From Maccoyibacter intestinihominis (GTDB lineage Bacteria > Bacillota > Clostridia > Lachnospirales > Lachnospiraceae): DNA of 64,000 nt. Of this stretch, positions 51,509-60,149 are shown in pieces. Every line of letters starts with the position of its first letter. The stretch's first letter is position 1. Below the pieces are notes generated by a model. That model made no database searches, was not told the origin of the DNA, and was given only the letters and a program-made list of their open reading frames with translations. The DNA lies in contig NZ_JBBMEX010000001.1 in NCBI RefSeq assembly GCF_040096355.1, positions 310,001-374,000 on the forward strand, written 5' to 3'. A program made the translations under genes and the position numbers.

Positions 51509-52331
51509 AACATTGTATCTAGAGTGTACGTTTGGGATCAGCGGCGATATGTTTGTGGGATCACTGTTAGATTTAGGAGCAGACGAAAAAAAGTTAGAGC
51601 AGGCACTTGCTAGTCTTCCGGTCAAAGGATTTCACACCTGCATTTCCCGTGTGAAAAAATCAGGGCTGGATGCTTGTGATTTTGCAGTGCTTTTAGATGA
51701 ACAACATGAAAATCATGACCATGATATGGAGTATCTGCATGGAGCATATACCAAGGAACACCGGAACGAGACAAAAGAACAGACGCAGGAAGCAGGACAC
51801 GCATATAAACATGAGCATAGAAATTTAAAGCAGATATGCGAAATTATAGAAGCCGCAGACATGAGTGAACATGCAAAACAAATAGCAGAGCGGATATTTA
51901 CCGTGTTAGCAGAGGCAGAAGCGAAGGTGCATGGCGAGAGCATGGAACAGGTGCATTTTCATGAAGTCGGGGCGGTGGATTCGATCGTAGACATCGTTGC
52001 AGCGGCAGTCTGCTTAGACAGCTTGCAGATTGAAGAAGTGATAGTGCCAATGCTCAGTGAAGGACAGGGAACGGTCTGCTGTCAGCATGGAATCCTTCCA
52101 ATTCCGGTACCGGCGGTGACGCAGATCATCCGTACTTATGGAATTGCAATACACCGCCTGCAAGTGCAGGGAGAACTGGTCACACCGACAGGTGCAGCCA
52201 TCGTGGCAGCCATCCGTACAGGGGAAGAACTGCCGGAGGCTTATCGGATCCTGCAGATAGGTATGGGAGCAGGAAAACGGGAGTATGAGACACCGGGGAT
52301 ATTGCGGGCGATGCTGATAGAGGGTAATTAG
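51501..52331 (+). CDS. larC: LarC N-terminal part (LarC1), lacking the LarC2 domain
   Basis: LarC inserts nickel into the pincer cofactor. The 276-residue product begins TLYLECTFGISGDMFVGSLLDLG, contains a His-rich stretch at about residues 74-110, and HFHEVGAVDSIVDIV near residue 153. It ends soon after GAGKREYETPGILRAMLIEGN. Full-length LarC is about 400 residues and has a second domain, LarC2, that does the CTP-dependent chemistry. Here the frame stops at the domain boundary. In Lactobacillus plantarum larC1 and larC2 are joined by programmed frameshifting, but no LarC2-like sequence follows in any frame. The protein may be partial or complemented elsewhere. Confidence 0.85.
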   Translation: MSKTLYLECTFGISGDMFVGSLLDLGADEKKLEQALASLPVKGFHTCISRVKKSGLDACDFAVLLDEQHENHDHDMEYLHGAYTKEHRNETKEQTQEAGHAYKHEHRNLKQICEIIEAADMSEHAKQIAERIFTVLAEAEAKVHGESMEQVHFHEVGAVDSIVDIVAAAVCLDSLQIEEVIVPMLSEGQGTVCCQHGILPIPVPAVTQIIRTYGIAIHRLQVQGELVTPTGAAIVAAIRTGEELPEAYRILQIGMGAGKREYETPGILRAMLIEGN

Positions 52332-52351
52332 GTTTAAAAAATAGTAATATA

Positions 52352-52512
52352 GGGATTTGGCACAAATCAGATATTCCGCGTTTCCTTGTGCAGACCATTC
52401 CAATGAACCTCTGAAAACAGAAATCGTGTTCGCCAGAGGGCTTCACGATTTCTTGAGTTTCATTTCCATTGCACAAAAAGAAACTCTTCATATCGGATTT
52501 GTGCCAAATCCC
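52352..52512. repeat. Structured inverted-repeat element, type I copy 2
   Basis: Outer arms 52352-52374 and 52490-52512 match at 22 of 23 positions. Inner stems AATGAACCTC/GAGTTTCATT and GAAATCGTG/CACGATTTC close a TTCGCCAGAGGGCT loop. The layout and loop are the same as at 33973-34131, while the stem sequences differ by compensated changes. It starts 21 bases after the larC stop, in the same orientation. The frame at 52357-52587 through it is an artefact of the element. Confidence 0.8.
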
Positions 52513-52625
52513 GAAACAAAACGGTATTTTAAACAGAATTTGTTGTACTTGATAGTAATACCTGTAGGTATCTGGTGGTATCTGTAAGAAATCGCTTTGC
52601 ATGGTGAGTTTGAATTATGATGGAT

Positions 52626-52820
52626 GCACTTTATTGGCTGGGCGAGCGGCGTACAAGGCAGTCCGAGCAGTTTCGGGTTTGGGGAAGACGGTGATATTCA
52701 GGAAAATGAAACTGTTTGAGCGTAGCGAGTTTTTTATTTTCCTGAATGGTTTCACCGTCTGACACAAGCCCAGAAACTACCGGGCGGCCTTGTGTCCGCC
52801 TCGCTCAGCCGATAAAGCGC
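52626..52820. repeat. Long multi-stem hairpin element, type IV
   Basis: The left part, GC-x-CTTTATTGGCTG then CAAGGC, pairs with the right part, GCCTTG then CAGCCGATAAAG-x-GC. Inside, GGGTTTG pairs with CAAGCCC, GACGGTGA (52687-52694) with TCACCGTC (52752-52759), and ATTCAGGAAAAT (52696-52707) with ATTTTCCTGAAT (52736-52747) perfectly. The apex is GAGCGTAGCGAG. There is no reading frame. The symmetry suggests a MITE-like palindrome or a large RNA. Confidence 0.75.
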
Positions 52821-52885
52821 CCCACATAAATATCCCCACATCACCTGATACGGGGCGACAATACAGGCAGACAAATAAAAATTAG

Positions 52886-52914
52886 TTCCCAAAACAGGAA
52901 TAATCTGCTATAAT
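52886..52914 (+). promoter_or_regulatory. Predicted asp23-family promoter
   Basis: TTCCCA (52886-52891), a 17-base spacer and TATAAT (52909-52914), with the gene's ATG 30 bases further on. The -10 box is perfect and the -35 weak. Confidence 0.5.
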
Positions 52915-52944
52915 AGGTTCATATTAGATATTGGAGGTAGTGTA

Positions 52945-53322
52945 ATGGCAGAAGACAGACAGAGTTTTAGCATAAAAGAAGATAAATCCGGTACAGTGCA
53001 TGTTGCCGGCGAAGTTGTAGCGATCATCGCAGGTCTGGCAGCTACGGAAGTAGAAGGCGTCAGCTCTATGGCAGGAAATATTACCAATGAATTAGTCAGC
53101 AAGCTGGGTATGAAGAACCTTTCAAAAGGAGTCAAGGTTGAGGTGACGGATGACTCTGTCGAGGTAAATCTTTCTTTGAACATCGCCTATGGTTATTCCA
53201 TTCCGGAAGTATCGAACCGGGTTCAGGAGAGAGTGAAGGCTGCGATTGAGAATATGACAGGATTACAGGTGTTAGAAGTAAATATCCGTATCGCAAGTGT
53301 GGATATGGAAAATAGCAAATAA
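52945..53322 (+). CDS. Asp23/Gls24 family envelope stress protein
   Basis: The 125-residue protein has the family core: GEVVAIIAGLAATEVEGVSSMAG near residue 28, then VKVEVTDDSVEVNLSLNIAYGYSIPEVSNRVQERVK. Asp23 homologues sit at the membrane through AmaP-type anchors and respond to alkaline or envelope stress. No amaP is nearby. In clostridia this gene is typically found just upstream of nusB, as here, which suggests a conserved neighbourhood more than a stress operon. GGAGG precedes the ATG. Confidence 0.92.
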   Translation: MAEDRQSFSIKEDKSGTVHVAGEVVAIIAGLAATEVEGVSSMAGNITNELVSKLGMKNLSKGVKVEVTDDSVEVNLSLNIAYGYSIPEVSNRVQERVKAAIENMTGLQVLEVNIRIASVDMENSK

Positions 53323-53356
53323 TGCTTTTTAAATAGCGGCAGGTGTTGTATAATAG

Positions 53357-53383
53357 GGGGTGTCCAAAAGGGCATCCCTTTTC
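53357..53383 (+). terminator. Rho-independent terminator after the asp23-family gene
   Basis: GGGGTGTCC pairs with GGGCATCCC around AAAA, a nine-pair stem with two wobbles, followed by TTTTC. Confidence 0.75.
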
Positions 53384-53421
53384 ACTGTATAGGAAAACTG
53401 GAAGAAGCGAGAGGAAGACAA

Positions 53422-53817
53422 GTGAGCAGAAGAGAATTAAGAGAGCAGATTTTTAAAATGCTGTTTCGTATCGAATTCCATGAAGGAATGGAAATGGAAG
53501 AACAGATGCAGCTTTTTTTAGAAGAAGAGGAAGAAATCAGTAAGGAAGACAGCGAATATATACGGAATAAGTATGAGAATATTGTGGAACATTTAGAAGA
53601 GATCGATGCTTCCGTCAATGAAAAAGCCAAAGGCTGGAAGACAAGCCGTATGGCAAAGGTGGAGTTATCGCTGATCCGCTTAGCCGTTTATGAGATTCAG
53701 TACGATGAGGATATTCCGGCAGGCGTAGCGATCAATGAGGCAGTAGAATTAGCAAAGAAGTACGGTGCAGACAGTTCACCGGCATTTATTAATGGAGTAT
53801 TGGCAAAATTTGTATGA
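53422..53817 (+). CDS. nusB: Transcription antitermination factor NusB
   Basis: NusB, with NusE, binds boxA RNA during rRNA operon antitermination. The 131 residues form the all-helical NusB fold, with SRRELREQIFKMLFRIEF at the start and the conserved AINEAVELAKKYGADSSPAFINGVLAKF at the end. The start is GTG 53422 behind GAGGAAG. The stop overlaps the xseA start (ATGA), so this is the head of an operon of overlapping genes through nadK. Confidence 0.95.
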   Translation: MSRRELREQIFKMLFRIEFHEGMEMEEQMQLFLEEEEEISKEDSEYIRNKYENIVEHLEEIDASVNEKAKGWKTSRMAKVELSLIRLAVYEIQYDEDIPAGVAINEAVELAKKYGADSSPAFINGVLAKFV

Positions 53818-55034
53818 GAAGAAATGTGTATTCTGTAGGACAGGTCAATGCCTATATTAAAAATATGTTTGCACAGGATTTCATGCTGCGGCAGATTTCC
53901 GTGTCCGGAGAGATCAGTAATTGCAAGTATCACTCTTCGGGACATATTTATTTTACATTAAAGGATAGCAGTGGAATAATCCAGGCAGTGATGTTTGCAG
54001 GAAATCGAAGAGGTCTGACATTTCATATGAAAGAGGGGGACAACGTTGTTGTTACCGGTTCGATCGAAGTCTATGAAAGAGATGGTAAATACCAGCTTTA
54101 TGCAAGGGAAATCACACTTGCAGGAGCAGGAGATCTCTATCTGAAATATGAAGCCTTAAAAAAAGAGTTAGAAGAGATGGGAATGTTTGCTAAGGAATAC
54201 AAACAGGATATTCCAAAATATGCAAAGACCATCGGGATCGTAACCGCACCGACAGGAGCGGCAGTGCGGGATATTAACAATATTGCACAGCGAAGGAATC
54301 CCTATGTCCAGCTGATCCTTTATCCGGCACTGGTGCAGGGCGAAGGAGCGGCACAGAGTATTGTAAACGGTATCCATGCCATGGAGCAGTTACATCCGGA
54401 TCTCCTGATCGTAGGACGTGGCGGAGGTTCGATCGAAGATCTGTGGGCATTTAATGAAGAAATCGTGGCAAGGGCAATTTTTGATTGTCCGATCCCTGTG
54501 ATATCAGCAGTAGGGCATGAGACCGATACCACGATCGCAGATTATGTGGCGGATTTGCGTGCACCGACACCATCGGCAGCAGCAGAACTTGCAGTATTTG
54601 ATATTCAGGATTTTTACGGAAACATAGGACAGTACCGGATGCAGATGAACCGTCTGATGAAGGCAAAACTGGATATCCGTAAACAAAAACAGGAGTATTT
54701 AAAAAGGCAGCTTTTGCTTTTGAGTCCGCAGAGCAGAATCCATACCAAAAGGCAGTATGCCGCGGATTTAGAAGAACGTCTGAGACAGCAGATGAAGCAG
54801 CAGATCATAGAAGCAAGGCATCAGATGGAGATTTTTGCAGGAACCTTAGACGGACTTTCCCCGGCAAAGAAGCTGATGCAGGGCTATTCGGTAGCAGTCA
54901 ATGATGCAGGCAGAAATATCCGCAGTACGAAGGATGTACAGCCCGGAGAAGACATAGTGATCCGGGTAACGGATGGAGCGGTACTTGCAAAAGTGACAGG
55001 CATAAAGGAGCAGATACGATGGGAGAAGAACTGA
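53814..55034 (+). CDS. xseA: Exodeoxyribonuclease VII large subunit
   Basis: XseA is the catalytic subunit of the nuclease that degrades single-stranded DNA. The 406 residues begin with an OB-fold (YSVGQVNAYIKNMFAQD, then VSGEISNCKYHSSGHIYFTLKD). The catalytic domain has GIVTAPTGAAVRDINNI near residue 141, VGRGGGSIEDLWAFNEE near residue 200 and SAVGHETDTTIADYVADLRAPTPSAAAEL. A coiled-coil region follows. It overlaps nusB by 4 bases and xseB by 16. Confidence 0.96.
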   Translation: MRRNVYSVGQVNAYIKNMFAQDFMLRQISVSGEISNCKYHSSGHIYFTLKDSSGIIQAVMFAGNRRGLTFHMKEGDNVVVTGSIEVYERDGKYQLYAREITLAGAGDLYLKYEALKKELEEMGMFAKEYKQDIPKYAKTIGIVTAPTGAAVRDINNIAQRRNPYVQLILYPALVQGEGAAQSIVNGIHAMEQLHPDLLIVGRGGGSIEDLWAFNEEIVARAIFDCPIPVISAVGHETDTTIADYVADLRAPTPSAAAELAVFDIQDFYGNIGQYRMQMNRLMKAKLDIRKQKQEYLKRQLLLLSPQSRIHTKRQYAADLEERLRQQMKQQIIEARHQMEIFAGTLDGLSPAKKLMQGYSVAVNDAGRNIRSTKDVQPGEDIVIRVTDGAVLAKVTGIKEQIRWEKN

Positions 55035-55225
55035 CATTAGAGGAGTGTTTTTCCGGACTCGAAGAAATTATTGAAAAGATGCAGGATACAGAAGTGTCGT
55101 TAGAAGATTCGTTTGCCCTGTATGAGCAGGGAATGAAAATGTTAAAAAACTGCAATCAGAAAATTGATGCAGTAGAAAAAAAGATGTTGAAAATGAATGA
55201 ACAGGGAGAATTGGAGGAGTTTTAA
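55019..55225 (+). CDS. xseB: Exodeoxyribonuclease VII small subunit
   Basis: The 68-residue protein is the helical XseB chain that wraps the large subunit. It has the family pattern LTLEECFSGLEEIIEKMQD (here with one variation), then EDSFALYEQGMKMLKNCNQKI. It starts within the end of xseA, and ispA begins eight bases after its stop. Confidence 0.94.
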   Translation: MGEELTLEECFSGLEEIIEKMQDTEVSLEDSFALYEQGMKMLKNCNQKIDAVEKKMLKMNEQGELEEF

Positions 55226-55233
55226 GAGGGACT

Positions 55234-56100
55234 ATGGATAGAAAAAAAGAAGTTGAGCAGATTGTGACATCCTTTCTTCCAAAAGAGGAAGGTTATCAGA
55301 AAACCGTATTAGAAGCAATGAATTACAGTGTATCCGCAGGAGGAAAACGACTTCGTCCGATGCTGATGCTTGAGACATACCGTATGTTTGGCGGCACATC
55401 AAAGGTCATTGAACCGTTTATGGCAGCCATAGAGATGATCCACACATATTCACTGATTCACGATGATCTGCCGGCAATGGATAACGATGAATACCGTCGT
55501 GGAAGAAAGACGACGCATGTGGTATATGGTGAGGCAATGGCGATCTTAGCAGGCGATGCATTGTTAAACTACGCATTTGAAACAGCAGCCTCGGCATTTG
55601 TTTTAGACGAGGGAAATCCGGCGATCGGAAAAGCATTTATGATCCTTGCATCCAAAGCAGGGGTCTATGGAATGATCGGCGGTCAGGTGCTAGATGTGGA
55701 ATCCGAAGGAAAAGAGATTGATGCAGATACCCTTAAGTTTATCCATATCCATAAGACTTCGGCACTCTTAGAATCCGCAATGCTGATCGGAGCGGTGTTA
55801 GCAGGTGCAAGTGAGCAGCAGCAGCGTACCGTGGAATTAGCAGCGCGTGAGTTAGGACTGGCATTCCAGATACGGGATGATATTTTAGATGTTACGGGAA
55901 ATACCGATGAGTTGGGAAAACCGGTAGGATCCGATGAAAAGAATCATAAGAATACTTATGTGGCATTAGAGGGCCTTGAAAAGGCAAAAGAAGATGTGAA
56001 GCGTTATTCAGAATCTGCCATTGACCGTTTAAAGAGCCTTCCGGTACGAAATGAATTCTTATATGAATTAATCGAAGAGCTGATTGATCGGAGAAGTTAG
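55234..56100 (+). CDS. ispA: Polyprenyl diphosphate synthase (farnesyl/geranylgeranyl)
   Basis: A trans-prenyltransferase of 288 residues that condenses isopentenyl diphosphate with allylic primers. The first aspartate-rich motif is DDLPAMD at residues 77-83, the short-chain bacterial type with a two-residue insertion. The second is FQIRDDILD near residue 210. KRLRPMLML near residue 39 binds the diphosphate. It lies between xseB and dxs, so isoprenoid precursor synthesis and chain elongation are encoded together. Confidence 0.94.
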   Translation: MDRKKEVEQIVTSFLPKEEGYQKTVLEAMNYSVSAGGKRLRPMLMLETYRMFGGTSKVIEPFMAAIEMIHTYSLIHDDLPAMDNDEYRRGRKTTHVVYGEAMAILAGDALLNYAFETAASAFVLDEGNPAIGKAFMILASKAGVYGMIGGQVLDVESEGKEIDADTLKFIHIHKTSALLESAMLIGAVLAGASEQQQRTVELAARELGLAFQIRDDILDVTGNTDELGKPVGSDEKNHKNTYVALEGLEKAKEDVKRYSESAIDRLKSLPVRNEFLYELIEELIDRRS

Positions 56101-56112
56101 AGGTGCTTATGC

Positions 56113-57981
56113 ATGGTACTAGAGAAGATAGAGCAGGCAAATGATATAAAAAAACTGAATCCACAGGAATTAGAAATATTAGCCGGAGAGATCCGGGAAT
56201 TTTTGATTGAAAAAATATCAAAAACCGGAGGACATCTGGCATCTAATTTAGGTGTGGTGGAACTGACAATGGCATTGCATTTAGCGTTTCAACTGCCGGA
56301 GGATAAGATCATCTGGGATGTGGGCCATCAGTCTTATACGCATAAGATCCTGACCGGAAGACGGGAAGGCTTTGAGGGCTTGCGTAAATATGGTGGCATG
56401 AGCGGATTTCCCAAAAGACGTGAGAGTGATTGCGATGCGTTTGGAACAGGTCATAGTTCTACCTCTATTTCCGCAGGACTCGGCTATGCACATGCAAGGG
56501 ATATCCGGAAGAAAAACTATAAGGTGGTCTCTGTCATAGGAGATGGAGCGTTGACCGGTGGCATGGCGTTTGAAGCACTGAACAATGCGACCAGATTAGA
56601 GAAGAATTTTATCATTGTATTGAATGATAATAATATGTCCATTTCCGAAAATGTCGGTGGGCTGTCGAACCATCTGAACAGACTTCGGACAGCGGAGAGT
56701 TACCATGATTTAAAAGAAGGAGTGATGAATTCCTTAGCAAAGATCCCGGTCTATGGCGACTGGATGGTCGAGCAGGTACGCAGGGCAAAGAGTGGTATCA
56801 AGCAGTTAGTGATTCCCGGAATGATCTATGAAAATATGGGAATTACCTATTTAGGTCCTGTGGATGGGCATAATATCGAAGAAATGGTAAGAGTCTTTAA
56901 GGACGCATCAAAGGTAGACGGACCGGTCATGGTACACTGTCTGACACAAAAGGGCAGAGGGTATCTGCCGGCAGAGCGTCATCCTGCCAGATTCCACGGT
57001 GCAGAGCCTTTTGATATTGAGACGGGACTGCCAAGCAACAAAAAAGAAAAGGCCGCCTATACCGATATCTTTTCTACCGTCATGCGAAAGTTAGGGGACC
57101 GCAATGAAAATGTAGTTGCCATTACAGCAGCCATGGAGACAGGTACGGGACTGAAAAGATTCCACAATATGTTCCCGGAGCGTTTTTTTGATGTGGGAAT
57201 TGCAGAGGAACATGCCATCACGTTTGCGGCAGGGTTAGCAGCAGGAGGCATGATCCCGGTAGTAGCCGTGTATTCTTCATTTTTACAAAGAGCATATGAC
57301 CAGATTCTGCACGATGTCTGTATCCAGAATCTGCATGTTATCATAGCGATCGACCGGGCGGGGTTAGTCGGAAGTGATGGAGAGACACATCAGGGAATTT
57401 TTGACATCTCGTTTTTGTGTACGATCCCGAATATGACCTTAATGGCACCGAAGAATAAATGGGAATTTTCCGATATGGTAAAATTTGCCGTGGATTTTGA
57501 CGGTCCGATCGCCATCCGTTATCCAAGAGGTGAAGCCTATGACGGACTTGCAAAGATGCGGGCACCGATCGTCTTAGGCAAGAGTGAGACACTGTATGAC
57601 GAAGAAGAAATCTGTTTGATCGCCTTTGGCAGTATGGTAAAGACTGCGGTTAAGGTAAGAGAGATGTTAAAGGAACGTGGGTATCACTGTTCACTCATCA
57701 ATGCAAGGTTTGCAAAGCCGTTAGACTATGAAATGCTTACAAGAACGGCAAAAGAGCACCGCCTTTTAGTAACGTTAGAAGAGAATGTAAAAAGCGGCGG
57801 TTTCGGAGAACAGGTCATGGACTATTTAGAGGAATGCAGTCTGGATGTCCGTCTTTTAAATATTGCAATTTCGGATGAGTATGTGGAACACGGCAATGTA
57901 AATATCCTCTATCAGGAGGTTGGTATTGATGCGGAATCCGTAGTGAAAAGAATTATAGCAGAATATGTGGGGCTGAAATGA
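56113..57981 (+). CDS. dxs: 1-Deoxy-D-xylulose-5-phosphate synthase
   Basis: Dxs condenses pyruvate and glyceraldehyde 3-phosphate using thiamine diphosphate, the first step of the MEP pathway. The 622 residues include HLASNLGVVELTMALH near residue 37 and the cofactor motif GDGALTGGMAFEALNNA ending in NDNNMSIS near residue 143. The transketolase region has FDVGIAEEHAITFAAGLA and DRAGLVGSDGETHQG. The gene follows ispA by 12 bases and overlaps tlyA by four. Confidence 0.97.
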   Translation: MVLEKIEQANDIKKLNPQELEILAGEIREFLIEKISKTGGHLASNLGVVELTMALHLAFQLPEDKIIWDVGHQSYTHKILTGRREGFEGLRKYGGMSGFPKRRESDCDAFGTGHSSTSISAGLGYAHARDIRKKNYKVVSVIGDGALTGGMAFEALNNATRLEKNFIIVLNDNNMSISENVGGLSNHLNRLRTAESYHDLKEGVMNSLAKIPVYGDWMVEQVRRAKSGIKQLVIPGMIYENMGITYLGPVDGHNIEEMVRVFKDASKVDGPVMVHCLTQKGRGYLPAERHPARFHGAEPFDIETGLPSNKKEKAAYTDIFSTVMRKLGDRNENVVAITAAMETGTGLKRFHNMFPERFFDVGIAEEHAITFAAGLAAGGMIPVVAVYSSFLQRAYDQILHDVCIQNLHVIIAIDRAGLVGSDGETHQGIFDISFLCTIPNMTLMAPKNKWEFSDMVKFAVDFDGPIAIRYPRGEAYDGLAKMRAPIVLGKSETLYDEEEICLIAFGSMVKTAVKVREMLKERGYHCSLINARFAKPLDYEMLTRTAKEHRLLVTLEENVKSGGFGEQVMDYLEECSLDVRLLNIAISDEYVEHGNVNILYQEVGIDAESVVKRIIAEYVGLK

Positions 57982-58784
57982 AAGAACGATTAGATATATT
58001 ACTGGTCAAAAGAGGGCTTGCTCCTTCGAGAGAAAAAGCAAAGGCAATGATCATGGAGGGAAATGTCTTTGTGGAAAACCAGAGAGAAGATAAAGCAGGC
58101 ACTTCCATACCGGAAAATGCAAAGATTGAGATCAAAGGAAATACTTTAAAATATGTCAGCAGAGGCGGCTTGAAATTAGAAAAGGCAATGAACCATTTTG
58201 ACATTGAGTTACAGAACAAAGTCTGTATGGACATCGGGGCTTCCACCGGCGGTTTTACGGATTGTATGCTGCAAAACGGTGCAAGCAAAGTCTATGCGGT
58301 CGATGTCGGATATGGACAGTTTGCATGGAAACTGCGAACCGATGAACGGGTGGTCTGTATGGAAAAGACAAATATCCGTTATGTGACACCGGAGGATATT
58401 GGGGAACCACTGGATTTTGCTTCGGTGGATGTGTCGTTTATCTCATTATCGAAGGTACTTCCTGCTGCAAGAGAGCTTCTGAAAGATGGGGGCGAGATGG
58501 TCTGTCTGATTAAGCCGCAGTTTGAAGCAGGAAGAGAAAAAGTAGGAAAAAAGGGTGTTGTGCGTGATCCTAAGGTACATTTAGAGGTCATTCAGACCGT
58601 CTTACAAACAGCGATGGATTTAGGATTTTCCATTCTGAATCTGGAATATTCACCGATTAAGGGACCGGAGGGAAATATTGAATATCTGGTTCACCTGAAA
58701 AAAAGTCAGGAAGGGGAAAATTGTGCAGAAGTAAATGCCGAAGCGGTGGTAGAAGCTGCACATGGAGAATTGGATCGGACATGA
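57978..58784 (+). CDS. tlyA: TlyA family 16S/23S rRNA methyltransferase
   Basis: The 268-residue protein begins with an S4 RNA-binding domain (RLDILLVKRGLAPSREKAKAMI, residues 3-60) joined to an FtsJ-like SAM methyltransferase. The SAM loop is DIGASTGGFTDCMLQNGA near residue 84. DVSFISL and LIKPQFEAG follow. TlyA 2'-O-methylates rRNA; some relatives were called hemolysins in error. It overlaps dxs and nadK by four bases each. Confidence 0.94.
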   Translation: MKERLDILLVKRGLAPSREKAKAMIMEGNVFVENQREDKAGTSIPENAKIEIKGNTLKYVSRGGLKLEKAMNHFDIELQNKVCMDIGASTGGFTDCMLQNGASKVYAVDVGYGQFAWKLRTDERVVCMEKTNIRYVTPEDIGEPLDFASVDVSFISLSKVLPAARELLKDGGEMVCLIKPQFEAGREKVGKKGVVRDPKVHLEVIQTVLQTAMDLGFSILNLEYSPIKGPEGNIEYLVHLKKSQEGENCAEVNAEAVVEAAHGELDRT

Positions 58785-59641
58785 AACATTTTTTAACAAT
58801 TACGAATATTCAAAAAGATGAAAAAAAGAGTTTTACGAAGGAAGTCAAAGACTATATCGAACAAAAAGGTGGAACCTGTCTCTGTTATTACAGCAGCGGT
58901 AACAAAGAAAGAGTGGAGCAGATTGACCCGGAGCAGATACCGGAGGGCGTAGAGTGTATCCTTGTCTTGGGCGGTGATGGAACGCTGATTCGTGCAGCGA
59001 GGGATTTGTATCACTGGAATATTCCGATGCTAGGAGTCAATCTTGGAACTCTTGGATATCTCTGTGAGGTAGAGAGAAGCAATATTCATGCAGCCATTGA
59101 TGAGATTATGCAGGAGCATTACATGATTGAGCGGCGCATGATGTTAGAAGGTTACTGCGTGCTAGATGGAAAAGAGCAGAAAAGCCGTGCCGCATTCAAT
59201 GATATTATTATTCACAGAGGCACGAACCCATCCGTTAAGACGCTGATTATCCGGGTCAATGGAGAATATCTCAATACATATGTAGGAGATGGGATCATCG
59301 TAGCAACGCCTTCCGGCTCTACGGCTTACAATATGTCCGCAGGAGGACCGATTGTTGACCCAAAAGCAAAACTGTTATTAGTCACACCCATCAATTCCCA
59401 CAGCCTGAATGCAAAGAGTATTGTGTTGAGCGCCGATGATGAGATTGAGATTGAGATCAGTGCCAGAAATCATGAGACCGATGACAGTGCCGAGGTCAGC
59501 TTTGACGGAGATTATCCGAGTAATTTAGGCTTTGGCGATAAGATCGTGATCAAAAAAGCGGAGCAGGCTACGAATATTTTGAAATTGAGCAAATTGAGCT
59601 TTTTAGAGATACTCAGTAAAAAAATGCAGACGTGTATATAG
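58781..59641 (+). CDS. nadK: NAD kinase
   Basis: NadK phosphorylates NAD to NADP. ATG 58781 forms an ATGA overlap with tlyA and gives 286 residues, the usual length; the longer frame from 58721 lies within tlyA. The substrate motif GGDGTLIRA is at residues 64-72, and MLGVNLGTLGYLCEV and the NE/D-type FNDIIIHRG follow. ATPSGSTAYNMSAGGPIV in the C-terminal domain is also diagnostic. It is the last member of the overlapping block that begins with nusB. Confidence 0.96.
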   Translation: MKHFLTITNIQKDEKKSFTKEVKDYIEQKGGTCLCYYSSGNKERVEQIDPEQIPEGVECILVLGGDGTLIRAARDLYHWNIPMLGVNLGTLGYLCEVERSNIHAAIDEIMQEHYMIERRMMLEGYCVLDGKEQKSRAAFNDIIIHRGTNPSVKTLIIRVNGEYLNTYVGDGIIVATPSGSTAYNMSAGGPIVDPKAKLLLVTPINSHSLNAKSIVLSADDEIEIEISARNHETDDSAEVSFDGDYPSNLGFGDKIVIKKAEQATNILKLSKLSFLEILSKKMQTCI

Positions 59642-59659
59642 AATCTTGGAGGAAAAGAA

Positions 59660-60112
59660 GTGAAATCAGAAAGACATGCAAAAATTCTAGAGATTATCAG
59701 AAAAAATGAGGTGGAGACACAGGAAGAACTGTCAGACAGACTTGAGCGGGAGGGCTTTCAGGTAACACAAGCAACCGTATCGAGAGATATCCGCGAATTG
59801 AAACTGACAAAAGTTGCAATGAGCAACGGAAAACAGAAATATGCAGCACTGACAGAGCCGGCTGAGGATCTGTCCCAGAAATATATCCGTGTGTTAAAGG
59901 ATGGATTTGCATCCATGGACATGGCACAGAATATTTTAGTGGTCCGTACGGTGTCCGGAATGGCAATGGCAGTCGCAGCAGCATTAGATGCATTAAATTT
60001 TCACGAGATTGTAGGTACGATTGCCGGAGATGACACGATCATGTGTGCAGTCCGTTCCGTGGAGGAAAATATCCAGTTGATGGATCGTTTGAGAAAAATG
60101 GTAGGAAAATAG
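59660..60112 (+). CDS. argR: Arginine repressor ArgR
   Basis: The 150-residue protein has an N-terminal winged helix, including VTQATVSRDIRELKLTKVA near residue 35, and a C-terminal hexamerisation domain with VRTVSGMAMAVAAALDAL and GTIAGDDTIMCAVRS, which binds arginine. It starts at GTG 59660 behind GGAGG. The argR-recN pairing is conserved in Firmicutes. No arginine genes lie in this window, so its targets are elsewhere. Confidence 0.96.
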   Translation: MKSERHAKILEIIRKNEVETQEELSDRLEREGFQVTQATVSRDIRELKLTKVAMSNGKQKYAALTEPAEDLSQKYIRVLKDGFASMDMAQNILVVRTVSGMAMAVAAALDALNFHEIVGTIAGDDTIMCAVRSVEENIQLMDRLRKMVGK

Positions 60113-60149
60113 ACAGCTACAGGATCGTGAGGGAGTAGAAGGAGATAGG

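Noticed and set aside
52357..52587. 76-codon plus-strand frame after larC
   Set aside because: It overlies the type I copy 2 palindrome, and the corresponding frame in copy 1 is not conserved as protein.
52332..52945. Frameshifted larC2
   Set aside because: I read the frames after the larC stop looking for the LarC2 motif region and found only hairpin elements.
53349..53354. TATAAT as a nusB promoter
   Set aside because: The predicted start would fall inside the terminator stem at 53357-53383, so the match is probably chance. nusB may be read from elsewhere.
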